64,000 nucleotides of DNA from Lachnospiraceae bacterium (GCA_017428105.1 JAFRRM010000016.1:36187-100186); one strand, 5' to 3'; shown: positions 52,538 to 61,626, counted from the first letter of the stretch. Numbers and translations: made by a program. The notes: generated by a model from the sequence alone, not told the origin.

Positions 52538-54144
52538 CAGTTGATCACACTCCCTGTCACATACTCCCGGCCAATGGCGCGGATAGTCACTTCGCCGGTG
52601 CCCTCCAGGCGCAGCGTGTACTTGTCACAGCGGCCCAGTCTCACCGGCACCATCACCGGCACCAGGTTCGCCGCGGTCTGCTGCCACACGGTCTTCCACG
52701 CCCCGTCGTCCTCTTTGACTTTGACGGTCACGGTGCTGCCGGCCGTCATAGTCATCCTGATCAGGAGGCGCAGGTAGCCCTTGCGGTTAAAGATGTTTTC
52801 GTACGTGGGTACGAACTCGCCAAACCACTGCTGACTTTCCAGGACGCCCTGCTCAACACGGCGGAGCTTCCCAATGCCATCCTGCTGGAACACCATGTGC
52901 AGTTGATTGTCCTTGTTCGTCATGGCGGTATATGACTCTCCGCCGACGTCCTCAATGGCCCAGAAACCGTGCTTGAGGTCGTACGCGTACAGGTGACTGA
53001 CGCCGGCAGGATTGGTCATGCCGATATAGTATTTCAACCCATCCGTACCGCCGACCGCATTGGTATATATGCCATTTCCGAGATTGTACGAAATAGACTG
53101 CGGCCTGCCGCCGGTGTACGCATAGACGCCGTTGATGCCCTTGTAGTAAAGCGTCTGGTCTATGACTGTCAGGCTGCGCTCACTTCCCTTCTGCAGGCCA
53201 TCGATGTTGGAGTCATCCATATAGTATTCCGAGGGGAACTTGCCCAGGATCTTGTGCAGGATCTTTTCTTTCCAGGCGCATACAGTGCCGTTGTACTCGC
53301 AGATGCCGGTGAAAGGCCCCTCCGAACCGACCGTCACGGCGTACGGCCCGATGTCTCCGAGCGAGTATCGGAAAAAGTCCGTCGGATCTCCCAGGGCGGA
53401 CGCGTAAATAGTATTCTCTTCGATGTTGCATCCCCAGATTCTATTTCCGGAGGAGCAGATAAAATCAAGATCAGGGAAAGATCCTTTGATATTGAGGGAA
53501 CCGCTGTATGGTGGATCGAATGTCACGGCGGATTTAAGCAAGCCGATGGCGTCGTCCGCCGGCGTCTGGCCCGCGCTAACGCCCTGCACGACGGCTCTCC
53601 TGGCAGTTAATCCTTGTGCCTGAATATCGATCACGTCGCCGGCCTTTACTTTGGACGCGATGCCTTCCGCTTTAAGGGAGAAGGTTTCGGAACTCCCGGA
53701 GATAATAATGTCCCAGGTTGTGGCGGTCCAGTCCAGTTCGACAAAGGGAACAATGTCCCCGGTGATCATGTCATAGTAGACTTTGTCAGGGAAGATCACC
53801 AGTTTGCTGTTGATGACAGCCATCTGTTTCGTGCCGGAAGTCAATGCGATGTCATATATGTCCACGCCATCCTTTTTGAGAATCGGCTTATAAAGCGGGG
53901 CATCATAGATGTTGTCAATCACGTAGAGGTGGCCATCCCACACGTAAACGTCCTGCACGTCGTGGTAGGTCGTGTACTGCCCGCGCATCGGGCGCTGGGT
54001 GATCACGGGATAATTTGACGTAGAGAGTCCACCCATATCAGCGAACTCTCCCTCCCTTGTATTCTGCGTAAGGTTAAGGCCGAAGAACTGGATCGTGTCC
54101 TCTTTCCTGTGCTGGATCGTGAAAGGAAGTTTCGGAAGTTTCAT
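52537..54144 (-). CDS. Phage tail hub / DNA-stabilisation protein (beta-propeller-like)
   Basis: 535 residues, beta-rich. N-terminal FFGLNLTQNTREGEFADM and GGLSTSNYPVITQRPMRGQYT, then repeated WDGHLYVIDN-, YYDMITGDIVPFVEL-, GNRIWGCNIEENTIYASALGD-like blades. The same layout (source/contact motif then propeller) is seen in P22 gp10-type packaged-DNA stabilisation proteins of short-tailed phages. Start ATG 54144 has GGAGGG and overlaps the adaptor stop; the in-frame GTG at 54147 is less well placed. Confidence 0.6.
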   Translation of the reverse strand: MKLPKLPFTIQHRKEDTIQFFGLNLTQNTREGEFADMGGLSTSNYPVITQRPMRGQYTTYHDVQDVYVWDGHLYVIDNIYDAPLYKPILKKDGVDIYDIALTSGTKQMAVINSKLVIFPDKVYYDMITGDIVPFVELDWTATTWDIIISGSSETFSLKAEGIASKVKAGDVIDIQAQGLTARRAVVQGVSAGQTPADDAIGLLKSAVTFDPPYSGSLNIKGSFPDLDFICSSGNRIWGCNIEENTIYASALGDPTDFFRYSLGDIGPYAVTVGSEGPFTGICEYNGTVCAWKEKILHKILGKFPSEYYMDDSNIDGLQKGSERSLTVIDQTLYYKGINGVYAYTGGRPQSISYNLGNGIYTNAVGGTDGLKYYIGMTNPAGVSHLYAYDLKHGFWAIEDVGGESYTAMTNKDNQLHMVFQQDGIGKLRRVEQGVLESQQWFGEFVPTYENIFNRKGYLRLLIRMTMTAGSTVTVKVKEDDGAWKTVWQQTAANLVPVMVPVRLGRCDKYTLRLEGTGEVTIRAIGREYVTGSVIN

Positions 54145-54509
54145 CACATGACCCTCCAGTTTCCTTTGTCCGCCGGCTTCGTGGTGCGGCGGTACCAGGA
54201 TGCGGCTCTCGCCCAGGCTGCATTGAACATTTCCATATCATTCTGGTACAGGTTAGTCTCTTCGTTAGCCATGTCGATCATCGCGCACAGGTACCAGGTG
54301 TAGACCTCGTCGTACGGATGCGGCATAAGCAGTTCCACGTCGGTCAGTTCCGCTTCAGTGCCGTCGTTCGGATTTTCCGGGGCTTCCACTCCGAACATCT
54401 CCGCCACGTCTCCCTCGACGCCGCGGAACAGGAGCTGTGCCAGCGTAAACTCATCCGCCGCGTGCGGCCGCAGCATCTTTGCGCTCGATAATGCTTCAGA
54501 CAGTTTCAT
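54144..54509 (-). CDS. Phage head-tail adaptor-like protein
   Basis: 121 residues, helical: KLSEALSSAKMLRPHAADEF, DEVYTWYLCAMIDMANEET and FNAAWARAASWYRR. Size, helical nature and position before the hub gene suggest a gp4/gp6-type connector adaptor (inference, not a clear family match). ATG 54509 has AAGGAG and overlaps the endolysin stop by 4 bp; the longer frame lacks a site. Confidence 0.55.
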   Translation of the reverse strand: MKLSEALSSAKMLRPHAADEFTLAQLLFRGVEGDVAEMFGVEAPENPNDGTEAELTDVELLMPHPYDEVYTWYLCAMIDMANEETNLYQNDMEMFNAAWARAASWYRRTTKPADKGNWRVM

Positions 54510-55504
54510 TTCTTCTCCTTCACATTCAGGCCGCTGGCCCATCCTCGGTGTCCGCCGTAGATGCACTCATACCAGGTCCGCAGGAGGACCTTCTTCTTCG
54601 CGCCGGTCAGGTACGGTTCCGCGCCCTTCGGGATCACGATGATCTGCTTGCCCTTCGTGCCGGCAGACTTGCGCAGCCAGGTGTCGGACGTGCATCTGCC
54701 CTGCGGCAGTGGTGCAGCATAGGCAGAGGATGTGTAGCCGATGCAGTCCTGTCCATCATCGTCGTAGTGCACCCGGTACCAGGGGAAGCCGTCGCTGTCC
54801 TTGGCAGTTCCCTCGGCCTCGTAGATCTCGCCGTCCGAAACAACCATCAGCGTCTGATACTCCACACCGGGACCGGAACGGATGCGGCTCTTTGAGCAAT
54901 GATTGATTTTGACCGGGAAGGTTTCGTGGTGATCATCGGAGTCAATAGCACAGGCGGTGTGCCCTTCCTGCGTAGCGGCATTGTAGCGGAGGAGGATGTC
55001 ACCGCGCATAAGGCCCGTGCCAAGTTCCAAGAGAAGCGGATCAGTGAGCTCCACAAACATCCCGGTGTCCATGATCATCTTGCGTTCCGTCCTTGACCAC
55101 ATGGTACGGAAGTCCGGGTTGTAGATCTTTGCCCCGAAGTAGAGCGCATCGCCCATCAGAGCGGTACAGTCACAGTTGCAGAGGGTCTTGACCTTCCGGG
55201 GGTCTGGGTCAGCCATCTGGAAAAGGGCATCAAATAGGGTCGTGCGGGGATATCTGCCGCCGTCAGACTTGAGAGAGTCCTGCCCATAGCCGATATAGGC
55301 CCCGTTTTCGACCGCTCCCAATACAAAGTCAGCAATACGCTCTGCCGTCTGTTCGTCTTTCGGGCGGAAAACATATTGCCACCCGCCGTAGAAGTTGACC
55401 ACGTTAAGCTCACCGTCCAGTTTACCAGGCGTGCGCAGCTGGTTCGGAGGCGTGCCATACTTCGTGCCAAACTCAGAGGATGCAGCCTGTGCGAGTCTTA
55501 ACAT
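54506..55504 (-). CDS. Endolysin: NlpC/P60-like amidase with two SH3b domains
   Basis: 332 residues. Catalytic domain about 1-195 with NCDCTALMGDAL (nucleophile Cys113) and EGHTACAID (His182), the pattern of clostridial phage lysins. Then two SH3-type wall-binding repeats: CSKSRIRSGPGVEYQTLMVV and CTSDTWLRKSAGTKGKQIIVI, ending RGWASGLNVKEK. Degrades peptidoglycan for lysis, or locally at infection if virion-bound. It follows the holin gene by 4 bp. Confidence 0.88.
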   Translation of the reverse strand: MLRLAQAASSEFGTKYGTPPNQLRTPGKLDGELNVVNFYGGWQYVFRPKDEQTAERIADFVLGAVENGAYIGYGQDSLKSDGGRYPRTTLFDALFQMADPDPRKVKTLCNCDCTALMGDALYFGAKIYNPDFRTMWSRTERKMIMDTGMFVELTDPLLLELGTGLMRGDILLRYNAATQEGHTACAIDSDDHHETFPVKINHCSKSRIRSGPGVEYQTLMVVSDGEIYEAEGTAKDSDGFPWYRVHYDDDGQDCIGYTSSAYAAPLPQGRCTSDTWLRKSAGTKGKQIIVIPKGAEPYLTGAKKKVLLRTWYECIYGGHRGWASGLNVKEKK

Positions 55505-55508
55505 AATT

Positions 55509-55745
55509 TCATTCCTCCGGTTCTTTGTCTGGCAGGATCTTGGTCACGATGGATTTGGTAGAAAAGTACGTGTTGCTCGACGCTTGTGCGATGTGGCTGA
55601 TAATGCTGATGACAAGGGGAACGCACGCTTCCACTACGCTGATATGCCCCCACCCGAACGCCACATCAAGCACCCCATACAGGGATGCAAGGTCGGGGAT
55701 AATCAGTTGGAGAAGACGCAGAAAGTCATGTCGTTTTTTGCTCAT
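55509..55745 (-). CDS. Phage holin
   Basis: 78 residues with two hydrophobic stretches (LLQLIIPDLASLYGVLDVAF and VVEACVPLVISIISHIAQA) separated by a short turn and with charged ends (MSKKRHD, LPDKEPEE). Size, topology and position directly before the endolysin support a holin that forms the lysis pore. GAAAGGAG precedes the ATG. Confidence 0.8.
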   Translation of the reverse strand: MSKKRHDFLRLLQLIIPDLASLYGVLDVAFGWGHISVVEACVPLVISIISHIAQASSNTYFSTKSIVTKILPDKEPEE

Positions 55746-55760
55746 ATATGTACTCCTTTC

Positions 55761-55793
55761 AAAAAGGCGCAGGGCCTCAATGGGTCCTACGCC
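55761..55793 (-). terminator. Terminator between capsid and lysis genes
   Basis: On the minus strand GGCGTAGGACC and GGCCCTGCGCC pair (one mismatch, one G-T) across a 6-7 nt loop, followed by TTTTT. It lies after the small gene at 55831 and before the holin. Confidence 0.75.
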
Positions 55794-55830
55794 GTGTCGT
55801 AAGTAATTGTTATCGTTTTCGCGGTAATAT

Positions 55831-56118
55831 TCAGTTCAGCCAGCGCGATGCGTCGTTATAGGCGTTCGATTCGCGCTCGATCAGGTTCGCCGTGGCAGCA
55901 TCCTGGTCCATGCTCTGATAGATCACTTCGCGCACGTTCCGGGGGATCATGATCTTGACGCCGCGCTGGATGCGCCACAATTTGCCGTTGATGCCGACGA
56001 CCAGGTCGTCTTTGTACTTGCCGTTGTCCTTGAAAGCCTTGAAAGGAACACGTTCGTTCCAGTATTCCTTTTCGCTCTTCATTACCACTTCATCCGTGGC
56101 GTCTTTCTTTTCAGCCAT
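55831..56118 (-). CDS. Small phage protein downstream of the capsid gene
   Basis: 95 residues: basic/acidic N-terminus, then KDDLVVGINGKLWRIQRGVKIMIPRNVREVIYQ, a small beta-helix module commonly found after capsid genes in N4-like and other Firmicutes podoviruses. ATG 56118 has AAAGGAAG; the longer frame is not supported. Role unknown, possibly head decoration or completion. Confidence 0.6.
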   Translation of the reverse strand: MAEKKDATDEVVMKSEKEYWNERVPFKAFKDNGKYKDDLVVGINGKLWRIQRGVKIMIPRNVREVIYQSMDQDAATANLIERESNAYNDASRWLN

Positions 56119-56191
56119 GTTCTTCCTTTCTCTGGCGCCCCTGCCGGGGTGCAATTAAGCACCACGCGGCAGAGGACTTTTGCTTTTTGAA

Positions 56192-57433
56192 TTAGTTTTC
56201 AGGCGCGTCGCTGAAGCTGGAGACAGATTCCAGACGGATCATATACTGCTCCACCAGACGCTCCGCAACCTTGATGGCCTTCCAGCCGGCAGTCGCACGC
56301 TGGTTCAGCGGGTCGGCCGTACCGGACGAACCGAGCTGCTTCACGATGTGCTGCAGGCCGCCGCCGGTGACTTCGGTCACGCCGTAGGCGTCAGCGCCCA
56401 GGATCAGAGTGCCGTACACGTCGCGGCCGTTGGCACCGGCACCGACAGGGTACAGGACTTTGTTCTGGGTGATGGAAGCCGCAGCAGACAGGGTCAGGGA
56501 AGCGCTGCCAGCGTTGCCGGCGGTCGCGGAAGCGATGGTGTACTCCACGCCGTCCACGGTAAACTTACGGTTGGCCAGGGCGGTCGCGTCGTCCGCGGTG
56601 ATCTTTTCCTTCACGGCCAGGGTCGTGCTGGAAGAGGACGTGGTCTTGACGGACAGGGTCCGGCTGCCGGCGGTCAGGTCGGGCGCGTGATAGACTTTCG
56701 CTTCGGTGGTCTCCACGAAACGCACGCCCTCGATCTTTCCGATCTCGCCTTCGTAGATGCCGTCAGGGTCGCTGTACGTTTTCACGTTGATCCACTTGGA
56801 ATCACTCATGATGTCGTACGCGACGTCCGGGTGGACGATGGCCACGTAGGTGCCATTGATCTTCGGCGCGTTCTGGACCTTCAGGGCGCGGACGGCCTTG
56901 CGGATGTCATCAAAGGTGACGCAGTCGTTCGTGGTCGCGTCGGTGTAGCCCAGGGACGCACGAGCGCTCTTGCCGCCGGCATAGTAGACGTTGGTGCCGC
57001 CCTGAAGGACCTCGCGGGTCACGGTGTCCAGGGTACGGCCGGCCTGGTCAGCGAGCTGACGGGTCGCCTGCAGCAGGTTGTTGTCGATGGCGGTCAGCAG
57101 CAGGACGTCGGACAGTTCGATGTAGCCACCGTACTGGGCGACCGTCGCCGTGATGACGCTCATGGACAGTTTCTGGCCGTCAGGGGTCACGCCTTCGGTC
57201 AGGGGGGTCAGGGCCTTCGCCAGGGGCGAATACTTCCGGAACTCGATGGTCTTACCGCCGGCCTTCGGGATCGGGTGCTTCTGGCCAAACTGATCGTGGA
57301 CCAGATAAGGGCCGGCCAGGTCGATCAGGTAGTCAGAGTAATAGGTTTTCATTTCGTCGGACAGGCCGCCATCCGTGGTCACGTTGGTATTGGCACTGAA
57401 CAGACGAAGATTCAGTTTGAAAAGAGCATTCAT
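56192..57433 (-). CDS. Phage major capsid protein (N4-gp56 family)
   Basis: 413 residues. Family features: DQFGQKHPIPKAGGKTIEFRKY, LTPLTEGVTPDG, GGYIELSDVLLLTAIDNN, GGTNVYYAGGKSAR and NAPKINGTYVAIVHPDVAYDI. An extra Thr/Ser/Ala-rich insertion (about 245-310) looks like an added surface domain. The N-terminus MNALFKLNLRLFSANTN carries a leader like the L27 processing site (FKLNLRLFS, cut expected after Ser13). ATG 57433 with GGAGGG is chosen over the longer frame. Follows the scaffold gene. Confidence 0.92.
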   Translation of the reverse strand: MNALFKLNLRLFSANTNVTTDGGLSDEMKTYYSDYLIDLAGPYLVHDQFGQKHPIPKAGGKTIEFRKYSPLAKALTPLTEGVTPDGQKLSMSVITATVAQYGGYIELSDVLLLTAIDNNLLQATRQLADQAGRTLDTVTREVLQGGTNVYYAGGKSARASLGYTDATTNDCVTFDDIRKAVRALKVQNAPKINGTYVAIVHPDVAYDIMSDSKWINVKTYSDPDGIYEGEIGKIEGVRFVETTEAKVYHAPDLTAGSRTLSVKTTSSSSTTLAVKEKITADDATALANRKFTVDGVEYTIASATAGNAGSASLTLSAAASITQNKVLYPVGAGANGRDVYGTLILGADAYGVTEVTGGGLQHIVKQLGSSGTADPLNQRATAGWKAIKVAERLVEQYMIRLESVSSFSDAPEN

Positions 57434-57458
57434 GTTTTCCCTCCACTTGCGGCGGGGA

Positions 57459-58385
57459 TCAGAATGAAATGGTCTCTCCCCGCGCAACTCTTCTTGCGAT
57501 CTCGTCGCGGTCCGCACGCGTTAAGGCGCGGACGTCTTTTTTAACGATGAATGGACTCTGGGAGGCTGTTCCGTTTTCCGTGGGTCTTGCGCCCTTTGCG
57601 CGGATGTTGTTGACCACCGCGCCTTCCGTGGCCGCTGCCGTCTGCTGCACGGCGTCCCCGACCAGCGTGTCAAAGTGGATCACCTTGTACGCGTGTTCCA
57701 CAGGGGTGCCCGCACGAATCAGCCGCACGAAATCAGGGTTGTTCAGTTCAGAAGTCAGATCAAACGCCGGGAATTTGGCTTTGACCTGCTGGCCTTCCTG
57801 GAACCATTTCTGCACCTGGGCGTCGGCCTGCGATCTTGCCTTGCGTTCTCTTTCGGCCCGCAACAGCTCCGCATTCTGCCGGCGCATCTGCTGCAGTTCC
57901 TTGAACTGCTCGACGCTCATGCCGGCTTCTTCCGCGGCGACGTCCCAATAGGCGTTGTCGCTGTCGATTGCCTTTGCCAGTTTTGAGATGTCGCCGTCCA
58001 TCACGTTGTAACGTGCGGACAGCTTGTCCAGGATGTCCTGCGTGTCCGTTGCCCTCTGCTGGAGGGCCTTGTAATCTGGGAAACGCCGGTTGAACGCTTT
58101 CTGAAACTCCTCGGTGTAAACGTCCTTGTACTCTCCGTTTATCATCTCACGGAAAGCCTTGCGCCTATCTTCCAGAGTGTCGGACGTGACCTGCACGCCC
58201 TGCTTTTCCTCCGCGGCGGCCGGAGCTGTCTCTTCAGCAAGTGCCTGCTTGCCGTAGACGACGTTCGAAAGATCGCCCGATTTTTTCCCGGTGGGTGCGG
58301 CCGGAGAATTGTTTTCGCCCGTTGTCGCGCCGCCTTCGCCCTCGCCGAACAGGTTGAGGACCAGGCGGAATCGCTCTTTGTTCAT
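57459..58385 (-). CDS. Phage scaffolding protein
   Basis: 308 residues, acidic and highly helical with coiled coil in the middle (RRQNAELLRAERERKARSQADAQVQKWFQ). Typical scaffold position between portal/protease and capsid. N-terminus MNKERFRLVLNLFGEGEGG contains FRLVLNLFG, the same kind of leader as on the capsid protein, with expected cleavage after Gly14. GGAGGAATCC precedes ATG 58385. The longer frame has no site. Confidence 0.8.
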   Translation of the reverse strand: MNKERFRLVLNLFGEGEGGATTGENNSPAAPTGKKSGDLSNVVYGKQALAEETAPAAAEEKQGVQVTSDTLEDRRKAFREMINGEYKDVYTEEFQKAFNRRFPDYKALQQRATDTQDILDKLSARYNVMDGDISKLAKAIDSDNAYWDVAAEEAGMSVEQFKELQQMRRQNAELLRAERERKARSQADAQVQKWFQEGQQVKAKFPAFDLTSELNNPDFVRLIRAGTPVEHAYKVIHFDTLVGDAVQQTAAATEGAVVNNIRAKGARPTENGTASQSPFIVKKDVRALTRADRDEIARRVARGETISF

Positions 58386-58483
58386 GGATTCCTCCTTCGC
58401 GGACTTGACGGCTCCGTGTGCCGGTTTCTTTAGGTGGCGGTGACGGTTGGCAGGCCGCCACCGCCTGGAAGAAACATTGTCAA

Positions 58484-58813
58484 TTATATGGTAGCACAAC
58501 CCTTATCCGAATCCGCCCTACATTTGGCACGGTAATCGACAAGGGATACGTGTCCCGGTTCTGCCTCGGCTAACTGCTCAAACGCCAGCGTGACCATCCG
58601 CAGGACCGCATCTGCTCCTGGGATGTTCGGCACGCTGACGCAGGCATATCCGGGATCCAGCACGGCCTCGGTCTGGCCGCCGGCGTCGATGACCCAGTTC
58701 GCTGTGGCCGTGATCATCATGGAGATGGCGGCGCATACCCTGTCATCGTCCGCGTGATCGATGCAGCGGATCTTCGTCGCGCCGTTGTCCTCCGTGATCA
58801 GGATGGCCGTCAT
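58484..58813 (-). CDS. Prp-like cysteine protease (phage-encoded)
   Basis: 109 residues. The N-terminal half reads TKIRCIDHADDDRVCAAISMMI: His20 and Cys27 align with the catalytic His and Cys of the ribosomal-processing cysteine protease Prp (GHA ... DIVCAAVSA), although the loop between them is about five residues shorter than in bacterial Prp. The C-terminal helix LRMVTLAFEQLAEAEPGHVSL matches the family's final helix. Bacterial Prp removes the leader of ribosomal protein L27 and, in Staphylococcus phage 80alpha, also trims scaffold and capsid. ATG overlaps the portal stop by 4 bp. Confidence 0.75.
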   Translation of the reverse strand: MTAILITEDNGATKIRCIDHADDDRVCAAISMMITATANWVIDAGGQTEAVLDPGYACVSVPNIPGADAVLRMVTLAFEQLAEAEPGHVSLVDYRAKCRADSDKGCATI

Positions 58814-60750
58814 ACCGGCCTTGCCGCATCAGACGGCGCTTCCATACTCGGCCTGGACCTCTTGGCCAGACGGTCGCTGTAGCTCGTCCGCGGGACCTGA
58901 CTGTCCATGATGCCGGACGCTACGGTCTTGCCGCCCGCCGATTTCTGCTGCGGTGCCGGAGACGGCGCGCTCTGCTGCGGCTGCCCCTGCTGCATCGGAA
59001 CCGGCTGGCCCTGGAGCATCGCCGTGAGCTGCATGATCTGCTGCTGCTGTTGCTGGCATATATTGAGCAGCGTCTGACCCTGCATAACATACTCCCGGAC
59101 CTTCTCGATACCCTCAAAGTCCATCATCTCCAGCGCCGGCAGCGTCTCCTGCGCCCGTTCCGGATTAAAGAACCCCAGGCCGTACAGTTCCTTCGCGCGC
59201 TCATTCGCTTCCAGCACGCTGAAAGGATTGTTGCGCTGTGCGCTGATCTTCAGGTCGAACGCCGGCCGCCGCATCTTTACCTGGCCCAGGATGTCGACCG
59301 TCGTCTGGTTCCGCATTCCCTGGTTGGACAGCGTCGCATAGTCATATCCGCCCATTCCGTTGGGGGCCGTGATACGGAAATGCCGTGCCTCGTCGTAGAA
59401 CTGCCGGATCAGTTCGACGCACAGCGTGGCGATCTTCGTCTGCGCTCTGTACGACGCCGCGATCATGTCCCGGCTGGACTTGTTGCCTGCCTCCTGCAGC
59501 GCAGCGATGGCCGACGCCGCCGTGACGGACCCGGTCGCACCGCCACTGTTGACGTCACGGTTGGAAGCGGTGTCCTTCATCTCCTCTATCTTCTGATTGA
59601 TGACGTCCAGATACACTCCGGATACAGGACTGACGTTGATCTCCTGCAGCCTTGCGTCGGACAGTTCGCCCTGGACGTGGACTATGGGGTTGTTCCAGTC
59701 CATAAACTCGTCCAGGTTGATGTTGGTGGACTCGCTCACGAAATACCGTTTCTTCGTCCCCATCATGGACGCTTCCAGGATGTTGGCGGAGAGCTTGTCG
59801 ATATACATTTGCGGGTCACGACAGATGGATACGTACCCAAAGCCGGTCGGCGTCCCCTTCTCCGGGAAGAGCGAGTCAAACACGACAGGGTACATGCCGT
59901 GGTCGTAGAAGCCGCGGCCGGCGTACTGCGGATCGTTCTCGCTCGCGTACAGCAGCGTGTCCCCGCAGAACTTCGCGTAGTGCAGGAGGGTCCTGCTCCC
60001 GTTGCTGACCTTGTAGTACCAATCGACCACCACTTCCTTGTCGCTGGTATCCACGGTGTCATTGTAGACGTACTGCGTGATGTCGACAGGCGACCCATTG
60101 ATCTTCCCCATAAACTGCGGATACTGCTTGTTCAGCAGGTCATGGTCCACCAGCTCCACCACGAACAGGTTGCGCGATTTCTGGATGTCCGTCACGCCGG
60201 GTTCCCAGAAAATCTTCAGCAGGTCGATGGACTTTACGCTGATGTCGCCCAGGCCGTTTTCCTTGCTGGTATCCCAGAATACGCCATAAACAGCCGTTCC
60301 GTGCTTCAGCTTCTCCCACCAGTTGTCAGAATACGTCTGGTCAAACTCGTTCTGCTGGAGAATGACCGGCAGCACCGCCGACAGGGTCTTCGCGGTTTCC
60401 TCGTCGCTTTTCTCACGCGGCAGGACCGTCGGCTGGGGGTAGTTGTCCATAGCGTCAGCGTGCTTGTTGACGATAGCGTTAAACAGCCAGCCGGACGTCG
60501 GTTCCGGGCCGATCCGCGTCACGTCGTCTTCCTGTTTGCCGCGCTGCTTGCCGCGGATATACCGCCAGTAGCGCAGTTCCCACCATTCTTCCTCTTCCAC
60601 GACGCGGTTGTCCAGGTTGGCCTTCCCCTGCTTGTACTGCTGCAGGATCTCTGCCGCCTCGTGGATCTGCTTCAGGCCGATGGGATTGCCAAGATCAGAC
60701 TGCGGTTCATTTGTGGTCGGCTGGTCGAATGTCATGGTATTTACGGTCAT
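58810..60750 (-). CDS. Phage portal protein
   Basis: 646 residues. Portal features: N-terminal helices and EEEEWWELRYWRYIRG, the wing/stem region with DWNNPIVHVQGELSDARLQ and SSGVYLDVINQKIEEMKDTASNRD, followed by the AASAIAALQEAGNKSSRDMIAASY helix and a Gln/Pro-rich C-terminal tail (MQLTAMLQGQPVPMQQGQPQ). Consistent with short-tailed phage portals of the P22/N4 grade. AAGGAGATGATGG precedes the ATG. First structural gene after the fibre genes on this strand. Confidence 0.85.
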   Translation of the reverse strand: MTVNTMTFDQPTTNEPQSDLGNPIGLKQIHEAAEILQQYKQGKANLDNRVVEEEEWWELRYWRYIRGKQRGKQEDDVTRIGPEPTSGWLFNAIVNKHADAMDNYPQPTVLPREKSDEETAKTLSAVLPVILQQNEFDQTYSDNWWEKLKHGTAVYGVFWDTSKENGLGDISVKSIDLLKIFWEPGVTDIQKSRNLFVVELVDHDLLNKQYPQFMGKINGSPVDITQYVYNDTVDTSDKEVVVDWYYKVSNGSRTLLHYAKFCGDTLLYASENDPQYAGRGFYDHGMYPVVFDSLFPEKGTPTGFGYVSICRDPQMYIDKLSANILEASMMGTKKRYFVSESTNINLDEFMDWNNPIVHVQGELSDARLQEINVSPVSGVYLDVINQKIEEMKDTASNRDVNSGGATGSVTAASAIAALQEAGNKSSRDMIAASYRAQTKIATLCVELIRQFYDEARHFRITAPNGMGGYDYATLSNQGMRNQTTVDILGQVKMRRPAFDLKISAQRNNPFSVLEANERAKELYGLGFFNPERAQETLPALEMMDFEGIEKVREYVMQGQTLLNICQQQQQQIMQLTAMLQGQPVPMQQGQPQQSAPSPAPQQKSAGGKTVASGIMDSQVPRTSYSDRLAKRSRPSMEAPSDAARPV

Positions 60751-60765
60751 TTTCCATCATCTCCT

Positions 60766-61611
60766 TTACGTCAGCGCAATAGTCTTCGTCGTGACGGTGT
60801 TTACGTACTCGTAGGTGCTGTCATAGTCAAAGTACGTGTCAATTATCAGCAGCGTTGCCGAAGATCCGGAAATGGGAAGGATCACTCGCGCCACTACATG
60901 CTCGTTCCCGAATCCGTCCGAATAATACGAAAGATCAAGCGCCTGCACATAATACGAATCGCTTGAAATGTCCACGGAAACATACCCGACCGCCGATTTG
61001 CACTCGCTGATCGCCTGGGCAAAGTCGTAAAACTCGATGTCAAGGGATACGTTGACAACTCCCCACCCGTTATTATATTCAAGTCCCCATACGCACGCAG
61101 GGATATACCGCTTTACCCATTCCCCAGCATACACCGTCAGGAACTTGCCGTTGTCGCTCGTGGTGACAGAAGGCAGGCCGCCAGCAGACGGCGTCTGTGC
61201 GGACCACGTGCCGGAGCTGACTGTCAGCACCTTCCCATTGTCACTTCCGCTTACCGCAGGCAGTTCCTTCGCCCACGTCAGCTTTCCGCTGCTCACGCCC
61301 AGGAACTTGCCGTTCTGAGTGCTGGAATACGCGGGGATCTCCGCGGGCGACTCCAATGCCGGCACGAAATTGAAATCTCCGCCCAGCGCCTTGATCTGTT
61401 CCTCCGTGAACGTCACGCCCTTGTTGGCATCACTGGTCAGGTCGATTGTGCCGGCCACGGCCACGTAGATTCTGTTCGTTGCAGGCCGCACGTTAAGCGT
61501 GGTCGGTACGATGCCGGTCACGCCGCCAACCGATACCACGCTGCCTTCTGCCAGGGGGAAGGAAAGTCCCTCTGCGTTGATACTCTTTAATACTGCATTT
61601 TGAATAAACAT
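60766..61611 (-). CDS. Phage fibre-like protein with DNGK repeats
   Basis: 281 residues. The N-terminal ~75 residues (MFIQNAVLKSINAEGLSFPL, GIVPTTLNVRPATNRIYVAV) form a compact beta domain; then come repeated SDNGKFL/VLTVSSGxW units (about 100-165), a motif found in gut-phage receptor-binding proteins; then a beta-rich C-terminal domain (WGLEYNNGWGVVNVSLDIEFYD). AGGGAGGGACGATATG gives the start. Lies 15 bp before the portal gene. Confidence 0.65.
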   Translation of the reverse strand: MFIQNAVLKSINAEGLSFPLAEGSVVSVGGVTGIVPTTLNVRPATNRIYVAVAGTIDLTSDANKGVTFTEEQIKALGGDFNFVPALESPAEIPAYSSTQNGKFLGVSSGKLTWAKELPAVSGSDNGKVLTVSSGTWSAQTPSAGGLPSVTTSDNGKFLTVYAGEWVKRYIPACVWGLEYNNGWGVVNVSLDIEFYDFAQAISECKSAVGYVSVDISSDSYYVQALDLSYYSDGFGNEHVVARVILPISGSSATLLIIDTYFDYDSTYEYVNTVTTKTIALT

Positions 61612-61626
61612 ATCGTCCCTCCCTAT

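Noticed and set aside
56180..57544. 454-codon plus-strand frame across the capsid gene
   Set aside because: Antisense shadow of the capsid gene, Gly/Arg/Val/Asp-rich and without a ribosome site.
59050..60966. 638-codon open frame on the plus strand across the portal gene
   Set aside because: Antisense shadow of a high-GC gene: His/Arg/Leu/Val-heavy, no ribosome site, no family resemblance; the minus-strand portal is clear.
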